In this document: piece by piece, positions 34,874-46,345 of the stretch
Layout of the letters: every line of letters starts with the position of its first letter
Numbering within the stretch: position 1 is the stretch's first letter
Assembly: GCA_021234155.1 (NCBI GenBank)
Contig: JAJEKV010000022.1
Coordinates: forward strand, 6,650,132 to 6,714,131
Length of the DNA stretch: 64,000 bases
Direction: 5' to 3'
Source: Isoetes taiwanensis
Lineage: Eukaryota; Streptophyta; Lycopodiopsida; Isoetales; Isoetaceae
Notes under the pieces: model-generated
What the model saw: the letters and a program-made list of their open reading frames with translations, nothing else
Told to the model about the DNA's origin: nothing
Databases searched by the model: none
Translations under genes and position numbers: made by a program

Positions 34874-36162
34874 TCCATATGAATGTAAACATACTGTACA
34901 TTTGCTGAATTCCATTGTGAAGGAAGAAGATAATGTCTAAATTTATTCAAGGCCCACTTCAATGCCAACCCAAGATGCTCCACATGAGTCCATTTCTGTT
35001 CTTGTGGAGTTAACAACCTGCTAGCATAGTAATTCACATCATAATGCTTTTGCTGATTTTTCTGACATAGTGTGACAGCCAAAGCTTGCTCCCAAACAGT
35101 AAAGAATAAATGAAAAGGCTCACTCATTCTTGGAGGAATCAGCAAAGTTCCCTCTTTCAATTGTCCAAGACACCATTCAAATGCTTCTTGAGCATCCTCC
35201 TTCCATCTAAAATTCTGCCCTTGCTTCATACAATCCACAAGTGGCTGGGTTACTTTAGCAAAATTGTGCAAATACCTCCTACTAAAACTGAGTTGGCCAT
35301 ATAAGCTTCTCACTTGTGATACATTTGTAGGTGGTTTCACCTTCTCCAAGGCTGCAATCTTACCATGATCCACTTGTAATCCCTTTTCTGAAACATAATT
35401 GCCCAATAGTTTTCCTCCTCTAGTGAAGAAAATACACTTAGCAGGATTCAAACTTATGCCATACAATCGGCATCTTTCAAGAACTTTTCTGAGATGATCC
35501 AAGTGATCCCTTCTTGGATTCGAAAACACTGTCAAGTCGTCTATAAAGACTCTCAAAAAGTCTAAAATATCATGAAAAGCATATGTCATAGCTCTCTGAA
35601 ATGTGGCTGGAGCATTTGTGAGGCCAAAAGGTAATACCTTGTAAGCATAGATGCCAAAAGGTGTTCAAAAAGCCGTCATTGCTTGATGTGGTGGATAGAT
35701 TTGGATCTGATTATATCCTGAGTACCCATCCAAGAAAGAATAGGCCTGATTTCCTGCAACACTATCCAATAAAGTGTCTATGAATGGTGTAGGAAAATGA
35801 TCTCTTTTGGTAGCTTTATTGAGATCCCTATAATCAATGCATACTCGGATTGAGTTATTTGGCTTTCTCACTGGGACAATAGAACTGATCCAATCTGAAT
35901 TCGGCACTGGTACAATAAATCCCGCCTCCAAAAGCTTCATAACTTCAGCCTTTACTTGCTCCTCTATTTCTGGACTCATTCGCCTTTGAGCTTGTTGGAC
36001 TGGTTTGGATCCTTGTTTCAAATCAATGGTATGCACCACAACCTCTGGTGGAATGCCTTTCAATTCTTTGTAATTTCTTGCCAAAACATCCCTGAATTCT
36101 CGTAATAAAGATATCAAATCACGTTCCTCCTCTGGAGTAAGATCGCCTCCAATAGTAACCAA
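34870..36162 (-). pseudogene. Reverse transcriptase and start of RNase H of element C
   Basis: One frame from 36162 holds the RT N-terminus (LEAGFIVPVPNSDWISSIV, RVCIDYRDLNKATKRDHFP, FLDGYSGYNQI). It meets a single TGA at 35665 in the TAF-x-TPFG motif, where CGA (Arg) is usual, and continues to VFIDDLTVFS, the catalytic YxDD-type box. It then goes through the connection (LYGQLSFSRRYLHNFAK) into RNase H (FHLFFTVWEQALAVTL). The frame ends at a stop created by the Helitron insertion at 34873/34874. It copies element RNA into DNA. Confidence 0.93.
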
Positions 36163-36199
36163 TTCTTCTTGATTTCCTTGAGAAATATTAATGTTCTTG

Positions 36200-36400
36200 A
36201 CTGAATGTGGTGACTGTAATGAATGTGGTGAGTGTGGTGACAGTGACGAATGTGGTTAATGTGGTGACTGTGGTGAATGTGGTGACAGTGATGAATGTGG
36301 TGCGTGTGATGACTGTGGTGACTGTAATGGATGTGGTGGATGTGATGATTGTGATGAATTTGGTGCATGTGGTGACTGTGATGACTGTGGTGAATATGGA
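36200..36400. repeat. GTGGTGA-type minisatellite within element C coding region
   Basis: Imperfect units of the type GAATGTGGTGACTGTGGT. On the minus strand it encodes a Ser/Pro/His-rich repeat (SPHSPQS) at the end of the open frame 36256-36708. The motif resembles the minisatellite in the LTRs of the same element. Confidence 0.75.
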
Positions 36401-36983
36401 CTGATCTGATTTACCTCATCCTCCAGAATGTGCGCATGCCACCAAGCTGCTTGTCCTTGTATAGTGGGCTGATTTATGTTTACCCCATCCATGCTTGATG
36501 TCAAAATCAGCATCTCTACTTGATCTTGATCAATTTCTTGCTGAAATAAACTCTCCCCAATGGGTCTTTGAATGGACTCTTCCTGCATGTTCACAAGAGT
36601 CTCTTGTAACTCAGCTTCACCAATACTTTCAAGTCTTTGGAGATACTTATCGCAACTTCTTTGCTTTGTAAATGACATATTTCTGAAATTTGGGTACCTT
36701 TTAACCACTTGTACAAAGTCTTATCTTCCCTGTCACCCACTTCCAAGACATGAAAACAACTAAGACCTTGCTGCCCTGACACCATAGCATTCTCTTTGCT
36801 GATTTCTAACTGCGGGCTGCTCAAAGAAGGATTGCAAAGAAAGGTGCCTTTTGCTGATTTCAGAGGATGATCTATAGTAACCTTGTGTTCCCCTTGAAAG
36901 ATATTCATTTCGCTTCCTCCATGAAGTCTCAAATTTTGTACAAGCATCTAACCATGTACGACTCAAAGAACAAATTATAAGTT

Positions 36984-37230
36984 TCAAGATGCACACTCTC
37001 CTGGAAATTTCAAAACCATGAAATCCAAGATTGCTTCCACCTCATAAACCTTGCATAAAACATTTCTTATGACTCCCATAGGCTGCACCTTCATTTGATT
37101 GAATGCTTTGAGCATCATAGTTGTCGGTTCCATCATTTTCAATCCAACTTGAAGCATTATGTGGTAAGGCATTACATTCACCCATCAGGTATCTATATTA
37201 GCCTCTTTGATTAGATATCCATTAATACTC
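36984..37230 (-). pseudogene. Aspartic protease of element C with broken active site
   Basis: DVSINGYLIKEANIDT is followed by a TGA where the Gly of the catalytic D-T-G triad should be (GGA to TGA explains it), then VNVMPYHIMLQVGL and FMVLKFPGE. This matches a retropepsin-like domain. The stop falls at about 37185-37187. Confidence 0.75.
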
Positions 37231-38372
37231 ACATCACAAAGAAATGGCCCAGGATCCTTAGATTGCCGGGCTGGTGGCTCCATTCTCCTCTTGTCGGTAT
37301 CATTTGATATGATTTGTTGGACTGAAATTTCTGATTTTGTTCTTCCCCCTAACTCTTGCAACAAATTTGGGGAATAATGCATCAATTGCTCAAGAGTAAG
37401 TGTAACTTTAGTGGCCAAAACTTGGCTGATCACATCATCTTCATTTTGAATTTCCTCATCCACCATAGGAGGCATCACTATGGGCTGATTTTCCTCCATG
37501 GACTGAAACTGTTCTGTGGGCAGCACATTGAATTGCACCTTCTTAGGTGTTGATACCTTCAAAGCTTGTTCCTTCAAAGCCTTTGGAAAAGAGGTCTTAG
37601 TCTTCTCCGCAATTGGCACTACTCTTGGTTCTTGAACCACCTTTTGTGATCTTGTAACTGCATTTACTTCTCCAATCTCTTCTTCTTGCTGAAATGGGTC
37701 ATGCTCCACCTCAACAAATCCACAATTTACCACTGATTTTGCCTTCTCTTGCTTCTTAAGCTCCTCAATAAGAGCCTTAACTTGAGGATTATCAATGTAC
37801 TTTGCATCTTGAATGCGCACATCATTATTAGGAAGAGGTAATGATTCAAACACTTGCTGCTTTGGTGGATACTTGTTAGTTGCCCATTCTGGTTTCCCAT
37901 GGATTTTCCAACAAGTAGTCTCATCATGCTTGAATTTATCACATAACTTGCAATATAAATGAGCCTTACTTGGATACCATCCCTGTTTTGGCTGCACCAT
38001 TGGTGTGGAACCCATTGGAACTTGTTGGGCAATTGGAGCTTGTGGCATCATTGGAACTTGTGGTATGATAGGTGCTGCTTGCATTGGTTGAATAGGAATA
38101 GATGGTGCTTGTTGCATAACAGCAAATACCGGATTGGCCCTCTCAAAGAATCTCTTCTCCCTACATTCTTGATCATTATGGCCCTTGATTTGGCATCTTG
38201 AGCAGAATTTCAGCAATCTACATGTAGTATCAGAATGCCCAATAGATCCACAATACTCACAAGTAATAAACTGAACCTCCCTTGGCTTCTCACCAATTGT
38301 AAGCGTAGAAATCTTGCTCTGGAGCAGCAACTTCATGAATGTACCCCAACATATCTTCGGCCTTGAGAGCAT
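37185..38372 (-). pseudogene. Gag C-terminal part of element C with three zinc knuckles
   Basis: The 395-residue frame contains three CX2CX4HX4C knuckles: CEYCGSIGHSDTTC, CSRCQIKGHNDQEC and CKLCDKFKHDETTC. Between the second and third is a Pro/Gln/Met-rich spacer. Most gypsy gags have one or two knuckles. The knuckles bind RNA during packaging. The frame runs into the protease and stops at its active site. Confidence 0.88.
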
Positions 38373-39126
38373 ACTTTTGTGCCTCTAGTAATGTTGTAGG
38401 CTGTTTAGCCTTCACCTTATGAGCAATAGCTCGTTTCAGCCCCTTTATATACCATTGAATATCCATTTCATCATTCCTTGCAATCTTCCAATGAACCACG
38501 GCTTTGAGAACCGCAATATACCTCTGATTATACTCTCTAATTGATTCATCTTCCTTTTGTGTGAAATTGGTCCACCTTTCCATAGTCTTATCCTTGCCAT
38601 GAACTTCTTGATAATTAGCAATGAAAGCTTCCTTTAATTCTGATATGTCATGGTATCGGCTGAGTTTGTGCCCATTCCTCCCTTTGAATCTTGGAAAGAA
38701 CTATGAAACCAAAGCAAATAATCACCAGCCGGTAACTTACATTCTTTGGCAATACCTCTCAAACTTCACAATATGCTTCAAAGGATCCCGATCCACCCGG
38801 ATCATCAAACTTTGGAATCCCCATTGTCCGAAAACCCCATACCATAGGTGGTAATACTGACCATCTCTTGCCTCTTCTTGGGTTTCTTGAAATTGGAAAA
38901 ACGAAATTGGATCTCCCTTCAATTTGAAAAATGAAATTGGATTACCATCTAGATCGGTAAATGGAATCAAAACCTCCTGGATCTGAGAATTAGACCCCAG
39001 ATCTGCTCCCAAATCTGAAAACGAAATTGAATCTTGATGCAATTTTGAGCCCAAAGATTGACTCACCGCCCCCCTTCTTGTTACGATAGAGCTTAGTGGT
39101 ATCTCCTTCTTACTTCTCTTGGGCAT
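38290..39126 (-). pseudogene. Gag capsid region of element C, frameshifted
   Basis: The frame 38737-39126 gives the gag N-terminus (MPKRSKKEIPLSS, with a duplicated GNPISFF/GDPISFF segment). The frame 38290-38583 holds a retrotransposon gag capsid signature (FTQKEDESIREYNQRYIAVL, WYIKGLKRAIAHKVK). At least one shift separates them. The short spacing from the LTR at 39317 fits a 190-bp leader. Confidence 0.85.
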
Positions 39127-39298
39127 AAAACTATGCTCCCCTTGTCAAATTTTACTCCACAAATCAATTACGGCAAAATTCCCTTCACACAAGAAATTGC
39201 TCCTTTCTCAATGGTGCCGTTCTTTACCGACGAACATCAATACCAATGGTAACAACTCTTTTTTCAATGGAAATTCTTGCCGATCAATGGTCTGTCGA

Positions 39299-39316
39299 GC
39301 ACCGTGGTCGCCAAAT
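39299..39316 (-). promoter_or_regulatory. Primer-binding site candidate of element C
   Basis: On the minus strand, after the LTR end CTCTAACA and three bases, the sequence reads TGGCGACCACGGTGC, a TGG-starting site like those common in plant gypsy elements. A similar TGGCGACCACAGTGGG also follows the other LTR on the plus strand (25006-25021). Confidence 0.6.
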
Positions 39317-39738
39317 TGTTAGAGCCTGAACTCTAACCTTGCAAGAAGGATGAAAAACCCAACAATCCAAGCTCAATATCTCATATCAAAGCAATGCATA
39401 AGACAAAGAATCATCATCTCCATAGCTAGATCAAGCAAAATGCTCTCCCTCAATACACCGTCTCTCCCTCTGTTCTTCTCTCTCTGCTCAGATAATACTC
39501 CTCATCATAATGGCTCCTCAATGCATACGTGCAAAAATCCTGCACGCGTGCATGTGCGTATCTCCCTCCATATACGATATAAAATCTCCTCTACCACCTC
39601 AATAGTGGTGAGTGTGGTGAGTGGTGACCAATGTGGTGACAAATGTGGTGACAAATGTGGTGAGTGGTGATGAGTGTGGTGAGTAGTGATGAGTGTGGTG
39701 AGTAGTGACGAATGTGGTGAGTAGTGATCACCCCAACA
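39317..39738 (-). repeat. LTR of element C (5' LTR by coding direction)
   Basis: This 422-bp copy is about 98 percent identical by eye to 24583-25004, with differences at scattered bases and in the order of minisatellite units. It is followed by GTAGA, the target duplication. Confidence 0.95.
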
Positions 39739-39743
39739 GTAGA

Positions 39744-40440
39744 GCTTCCTCTATGCATATGATACTTTGCACTAAGGACATCCCTTCAAGTCGCATTGAA
39801 CGATGTTCCCGACATCGCCAAATACTTAGAAAACAGAGCTGCTCGCATGCCTGACTACATGACCATATCCATAAACATGACTCATACACTGTTGTTATAG
39901 CCATCTTCTTGTCTCACTGAACCCAAACTCAAATAGGGGATCCCTCTATCCAGCCACTGAACATAGAACCTTCTACCTCCACAACAGAAGATCATCTGCT
40001 CCTAGAATATGAAGGCTCAGAAGAGGAGAAGGAGGAAGAAGGCGAATACGGCTGTGGCTTTGAAGACCTCATCGACGTCGATCCCATTCGAGAGTGACAA
40101 CAAGCAGAATAGGAACTTCAGAACTTCAACGAAGGCCTGAGGACGACGAGGACTCCTGCTTGGGTTAGGCATCACAAGCTTAACCCTGGTCATGATCGAA
40201 AGCCAGGATGCCTCCCACTGCACAACATCAAGAACCTTCCAGAGTGCGGAGACCGAGGATACAGGGTGGATGAACTCCTACATCTCCTGCACCAATAACC
40301 CGACCTCGACAACTTCATCGACAGGGAGACCCAAGACTTCCCCATCAGCATGGGGAAGCTTACACCTACACGGGGCAGTCATCATCTGACATTGAGGCCT
40401 ATAGCAACATCCGTCAGATGATGACTCAATAGGAGAAGCA
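39744..40440 (+). pseudogene. Gag-like region of element B, continued after element C
   Basis: Starting at the GTAGA duplication, a frame reads FALRTSLQVALNDV and PDIAKYLENRAARMPDYM. Later come an acidic stretch (EEEKEEEGEY) and LPECGDRGYRVDELLHLL, with several stops. It resembles the first interior frame of element A at 16490. This shows that element B resumes after the C insertion. Confidence 0.5.
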
Positions 40441-40765
40441 CAATTTCATTAAAATGAGAAATTTCGTGATTCCAATTAGGGACGAAAATCCTTTTTAGTC
40501 CATTTTATGACGATTTTTTGAGCAATTATGGCGCCATTTAGCAAAAAAATGCATCTAAAGTGCCATTTATTGGCGCCATTAAAAATACTAAAAGTGCATA
40601 TAATGAAGCTAAAAAAACATGAGATCACAAAATCAGTAAAAATTTCCATATTCATAGATTTGCATATCCATAAATTTGCCACAACAGGCAAGGACTTAGA
40701 AGAGATAGTCTGTTTACAAAAGTATTATCGTACAATTTACATTATAATCACAAAAAAAATTCAGG

Positions 40766-43700
40766 CTATTCAGCAGGATCAGGTTCCGCAGCGCCAGTGC
40801 CATGGCTAGAAGAAGCACCCATAGGATCTCCTTGAAAAGTCTCGAACCCTGTGGCAGTGAAATTGGGATCATCAAGAATGTCCAGATTGAATTGTGTATT
40901 CTTGATCAGATCATAATGCACATCGGGTTGAGCTTCAGGTATCACTGGACTTGGTGGATCTACAGCTTCTTCAACAACAGCACCTTGTCTCTCTGTCACA
41001 TGAACTGCTGTGATGATAGGATTCAGGAGGTGGTCAAGCCTATCAAGAATGCCCTGTAGGCACTGTCGCTTAGTCGGGTCACTTTCGAACACAATACAAA
41101 ATCTCTTATGGATCAATGCAGCCCGACCAGACGAACCACAGGAGAAGTAATCAAACACCCCCATTCTGGCGGTACTATTTTACGCCGCGAGATAGGAGCA
41201 TGTGGCGGGGCCCGTTTGGTTTCTCATGATTACATCCCCGGCAAGCCTTGCGGTATGTACTGAATCTGTTGTTTGAGCGGCGGGCCATACCGTCCGCCTC
41301 TTCTTCATTAGGTACCGGAGCTGGTGGCGGTTTTTGAGGATGATCGGCAAGCGAGAATCGAGGTCAATGTCATCGGCCAGGATCACCGGTGATGGCCTGA
41401 ATTTTTGTGGCGTACACTAGTGCATGGGCTCCTGAATTCCTGTGGTAGGCGGATTCTTGTATTCGTCCTCATACATGCCAATAAAAACTCTGGATCTGGA
41501 ATCCAGATTATCCAGCACAGATGAAATCAAAACATTATGCTCTGGCCTTGCAAAGCACACTATCCAGAAAAGAATCGGTATTTGTGGTGTTCTTTTCGCA
41601 TTTTGTATTAAAAAGTTAGATAGTGTGGTTGTGTCCCACATTGGACTTATGCCTCTAGTATCGGGACTATCAAGGATCTTTGGTACAGAGTGCAAACAAC
41701 TTGCCCCTATTTTGCCCTACGTTAGTTCAACCGCGAACGAAAGTCTTGATTATCCTCTCTCGCGCAAGAGGCGGCATTGCATATAAATCTTGCCAAGGCA
41801 GGTGGCACATTACCGAAAACTCCTTCCTTGTTCACACCTTGTTTAATCCACTTAAGGTGGCCATGGAAATCAAGTCGGCATCGTCGAAGCCCGCCATGCA
41901 GTACTGAGATCAGTGAAGGATGTGAACTTCTTCGGAAAATTATCATTCACATATTTCCAAATCTCCTTCTTCAAGAACGATATAGATCGTAGTGTCTTTG
42001 CCCTTGTCTTGAAGAATTGCTTACCCATATAATCACTAGTGACCTTCACGTAGGTCTTCCCATCCAGCACTTCCTGGAACAAAACCCGACAGTCTTCGTA
42101 GTCGAGACCCCTCATGCACCTCAGGTAGGTCTGACTGAAGTAGTCAGATTCTTTTGTCCAGTTACAGGTAATAGTTTGTCCCTTGTTATCTTTTAGCTTG
42201 CAAGATTTCCACAAGTTCCATAGGGACATGAATAGCTGAAAAATATCCTCTGGCATGAAGACCCACTGGTTGAAATCTTTCGGATGCTTACCACGCATGG
42301 TAACTTCAGCCAAAAGCGGATATATTTGGAAACAACAAGAAGTTAGTCTTGAATGCCATTTGGTGAAGAAATGGGCCGTGGTGTATTTGGTGAGGAAATG
42401 GGCCCTTCATTTCATTTTGGCGCCATTTCCTCACCTAATGGCGCCATGACGCCATTTCCTAATCTTGCCAACAATTACAACACTATGTACCTTGTATGGT
42501 TCTGAGCATGACTGCCCGCATCCCGATGGATCAGGCTTCCCGCAGAGAGCATACTGGTGCCGCAGTTGGATTATGTTATCAATGAAAGACTCCTTGAAAA
42601 TAGTCTTGGCAGCGATATCATTGACTTCACAACTAAGCTGCAGACATTCTTGCTCGTTGACTGTGCCAGATAAGACTCGGCAATTCCATTCCAGATAAAT
42701 CTTTGACATTTTCTCTTGGGACTTTGCGGTGCCAAGTCTTCCACATACAAGCTGAGCAGCCATAACTGAGTGAATGCCATTCACTATATAATAGTGCATC
42801 CCCATGAGGTCATCCTCGGTTTTCCAAGGGGCCAGTTTGTTTGTGAGGGGATTGAATAGAATCACATCAGCGGGGAGTGAACTTGGATGTGGGTCTCTCA
42901 CGAAAAGGACTTCACTAACGTTTTGACGTGCTCCATATTCCTTGGTCTAGATGTCAGATTTGGTGGCCCTTGATATAGTTTGAACACGTTTATCTTTTTT
43001 ATGAATGTGATGCCCAGAGGAAAAAGATGTCGGTGGATCTCTAGCCTGTGCTTCTTCTTCTTCTTTTTCCCTTCCATTTCCTCTGTCTCCCCTTCCCTTC
43101 CCCTTTTCACGTCACGCCTTTCCTTCCTTCGCCCTTTCTGTCCCTTTCCTTTTCTTTTCCTTCTCGGGATCTTTATGAATTGATCCTTTCTCTTAACTTT
43201 CCCCTTGCCCGTAGCCTTTCCTTCCTCGGTTTCTGGCCAACATCCTCGATGGGCTTGATGAGGAGTCTTTCACCACGGTTGCCTCCTTAGTTTGTCTTGT
43301 CTTCTTCCCGCCAAATAATGGAAGCCAAGCCGTGTCCACATTGCCGGGTAGTTTACGATCTTCTTTAATGCCGTGACAATGAATGAAGGTGGGTTTTCGA
43401 TCTTCGTTCATACGATTTGCGAAGAATCATATAGCCCCTCAAGATTTCTCACGGACCCCTTCCCTTCCCTTCTTCAAAGTCTGTTGCCTTTCCTGCGATG
43501 GCTTTGGTCCCTTTGCTTCTTTCTTTTCCGGTACATTTGCAATACTAGCAGACATCATAATGGGATCATAAAACTTCCAGTCCACATAGTAGACAATTAT
43601 TCTCTGCTGAATAGTATCCTCAAGGACCATCCGGAGCCAATCATCGCGACCGCTCTTGATAATCACCTTCATGTTGACCAAGATACCCGATTGCCTCCTT

Positions 43701-43822
43701 GGTAAATTCGGTGATTCTCGGACATCTCCTTTATAAGCGGTGAGCTCTCTTCTGCGGTCTCCTTTCGAGCACTGTAGGAGCGAGCTGCTCACCCGCGTAC
43801 TTCCATGCACCAGCTCATGCAT
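40766..43822 (-). pseudogene. Multi-exon transposon-linked protein with ParB-like domain and possible methylase motif
   Basis: Pieces in 5'-3' order on the minus strand are 43822-43439 (Lys-rich end), 43110-42898, 42901-42431, 42313-41870, 41695-41417, 41386-41180 and 41164-40766. The segment TSRPRNMEHVKTLVKSF (end of the second piece) followed by HYYIVNGIHSVMAAQLV has the layout of a ParB/sulfiredoxin-like domain (a helix, then y-x-v-x-x-G-x-H-x-x-x-A). A likely intron of about 150 bp lies near 42490-42340 (donor AAG-GTACAT), and it contains copies of the 22-bp palindrome. Towards the C-terminus, VFDYFSCGSSGRAALIHKRF resembles motif I of amino-methylases, in the C-terminal place seen in permuted types. 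That reading is tentative. No DPPY-type motif was found. Several frames are broken. Confidence 0.45.
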
Positions 43823-43943
43823 CCGGCATGATTATGCAGTCGGATACAAATTGTGGTTCCGCAGCGTAACCTTTGCAACAAAGAGGCATCTTCTTCGGCA
43901 TCAAAGCGGACAAAGCGGGCAAACCCGGGGCGAGTAGGCAAAT

Positions 43944-45227
43944 GGCACCATTTGCATCTAAGTTCAATGCATAAACACATGGAAGCAGTTTGAATGCATT
44001 TCCCTGCGTTTGGTCGACAAGGCCTCCACCGATGTAGAGCCCCTCCCCTTCGCAATATTCGAGGAAGATGGTTCGACGGAGAGTGGCTCGGACGGGGTGG
44101 AGGCACCTGCGACCCGTAATAGGAGAATGCAACACAATAAGAAGTAATCTACCAAGCAAATGGTGGGGCACCATTTGCTTGGTAGATTGCTTCTTATTGC
44201 TAATGCATATATGAATGCTTCCATTAGTGTTTATGCACTGGACTCAGATGCAAATGGCCATCCGGGTTTGAACAATGATTATGCAAAACTGGATTTAGTA
44301 GGCAAATCCGCCATGCGCCATTTGTATCTGAGTCCAATGCATAAACACTGCAACCAGCACTCCTTAGGGATGCAATTCGAATGCATTTCCCTGCGTTTGG
44401 TTGCAGAGGCCTCATGCCCCGAGCCCCTCCCTGCGCAATATTCCAGGAAGATGGTTCAAGGAGAGTGGCTCGACTGGTCGAAGCCACCCCGCCCGTAATA
44501 GGAGAATGCATTAGAGCTTGGGCCTTTCGACCCACAAGTCGAGAAACACTCATGGAAGCATTCGATATGCATTAGCTCTATTGACAGGAATAGAGAACGC
44601 AACACAATAAGAAGCAATCTAGCAAGCAAATGGCGCGATGGCGCCATTTGCTTGGTAGATTGCTTCTTCTTGCTAATGCATATGTGAATGCTTCCATTAG
44701 TGTTTATGCACTGGACTCAGATGCAAATGTTGCCATGGCGCCATTTGCCAACAACAAGACTCCCTAAAGAAAGCTAACAGGCATCCAATTGCCAACAACA
44801 AGACTCCTTAAAGAAAGCTAACAGGCATCCAAATGCCACCATGGCGCCATTTGCCAACAACAAGACTCCCTAAAGTAAGCTAACAGGCATCCAAATGGCA
44901 CCATGGCGCCATTTGCATCTGAGTCCAATGCATAAACCCATGGAAGCAGTTCGAATGCATTTCCCTGTGTTTGGTCGCAGAGGCCTCCACCCAGTCCGAG
45001 CCCCTCCCCTTCGCAATATTCGAGGAAGATGGTTCGAAGGAGAGTGGCTCTGACTGGGTAGAGACATCTGCGACCCGTAATAGGAGAATGCACTGGAAAA
45101 CACAACACAATAAGAAGCAATCTATATGGCGCGATGGCGCCATTTGCTTGGTAGATTGCTTCTTATTGCTAATGCATATGCGAATGCTTCCATTAGTGTT
45201 TATGCACTGGACTCAGATGCAGGCGCC
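43944..45227. mobile_element. Three fold-back (MITE-like) units
   Basis: Units at about 43944-44262, 44314-44735 and 44907-45227 each begin with CATTTGCATCTGAGTCCAAT (or close) and ATGCATAAACAC, and end with the inverted form (GTGTTTATGCACTGGACTCA, GATGCAAATGG). Each holds a second internal inverted repeat (AGCAATCTACCAAGCAAATG and its complement) around the 22-bp palindrome. Unit 2 differs most. The fold-back structure and the GGCGCC ends suggest one non-autonomous family. Confidence 0.7.
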
Positions 45228-45368
45228 ATTTTCCAACAACAAGACTCCCTAAAGTAAGCTAACAGGCATCCAAATGGCGCCATGCAACAACAAGACTCCC
45301 TAAAGCTAACAGGCATCCAGCCATTTGCCAACAACAAGACTCCCTAAAGTAAGCTAACAGACATTCAA
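44750..45368. repeat. Six copies of a 38-bp direct repeat
   Basis: Copies starting AACAACAAGACTCCCTAAAG and ending GGCATCCA lie near 44750, 44794, 44856, 45235, 45286 and 45330. They are separated by palindrome pieces and by the third fold-back unit. Confidence 0.85.
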
Positions 45369-45786
45369 ATGGTGCGGTGGCGCCATTTGGAACAAACAAA
45401 CAAAAAACAATGCAAGTACATGACATACATGTGCCTTGCGGGGTGTTGGCCGCTGTCTCCACAGCCTGAGGAGCTCCAGAATTGTCGATTTCCATTTCGA
45501 GCGCCTTGATTTTTGCCCGGAAACTGGTGTGTTGCTCGAAGAGGTAAGGCGGTGAACTGTAGGGAAATGGCGCCAGAAAACACTGAAAAAAGAGGCAAAA
45601 AAAGGATTGCTCGAGGCGCTGGCGGCTAGGCGCTAGGTGCTGGCGGCTAAGATCGAGGCGCTGAGAGCTGGAATCAAAAGCGACAAAAGCAAAGGAACAA
45701 TGAGGCGTAACTAACTTTGGCCGCTGGTTGTCTGATGTACCACAGGCGGCCAACTAGGGCACGTGGCGGTCCAGGCGCCCATGCCC

Positions 45787-45975
45787 GCCCAAATTTGAAC
45801 TTTCAAATTTGAATATTTCCCGCCCTTCCGCCCGCCCGCCCAAATTTGAACATAAAATTTAAAAATCCCGTCCGTAATTTGAAACTTGGACTTGCCACCT
45901 GTGCAAATTTTAACATAAAATTCAAAATTCCCACCCGTAATTTGAAATTTGACTGCCACCTGTGCAAATTTGAAT
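45787..45975. repeat. Imperfect tandem repeat of about 62 bp
   Basis: Units contain CAAATTTGAACATAAAATTT, CCCGTCCGTAATTTGAAA and TTGCCACCTGTG; about two and a half copies. It lies between the palindrome field and the promoter-like GGCGC-rich stretch (46010-46260). Confidence 0.75.
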
Positions 45976-46345
45976 CGTCTGCTTCTTTTAAAATTGTACT
46001 TTGCATTTAAAGTGCCGTTCTCCCTCTTAAAGCGACCATGGTACGACGCAGACGCTTTCATGCACGGTTCAGGCGCTTTCGAATCCGCCTGCTCGTTTCA
46101 GCTGCCGCTCGCATAAGGCGCGCGGCTTTTCTCAGGCACCTAGGCAGAAACTTTGCAAGGCGCATGCGTGCTGTCAGGCGCTTTCTTCGTGGCGCTCACA
46201 GAAATCTCAGGTGATTCTTGGCGCTTTCTTCTTGGCGCTCAGTTCTCAGCGAGTCCCAGTTATTCAAGGCGCAGTGTGAATTCATATCTGCTGAGATCAG
46301 CTTGTTTTTCTTGTTCCATCAACTGCTCCAGTACAACATACCACT

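Larger units (their letters stand above)
24583..39738 (-). mobile_element. Ty3/gypsy LTR retrotransposon C, interrupted by a Helitron
   Basis: Two 422-bp LTRs (24583-25004 and 39317-39738) flank 14.3 kb, and the element has the target duplication GTAGA (24578-24582 and 39739-39743). Coding order on the minus strand is gag with zinc knuckles, protease, reverse transcriptase, RNase H and integrase. This is the Ty3/gypsy order. It lies inside element B. Removing the Helitron at 26906-34873 leaves about 7.2 kb, a normal gypsy length. Stops and frameshifts in several domains show it is inactive, although its LTRs are nearly identical and hence recent. Confidence 0.95.
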
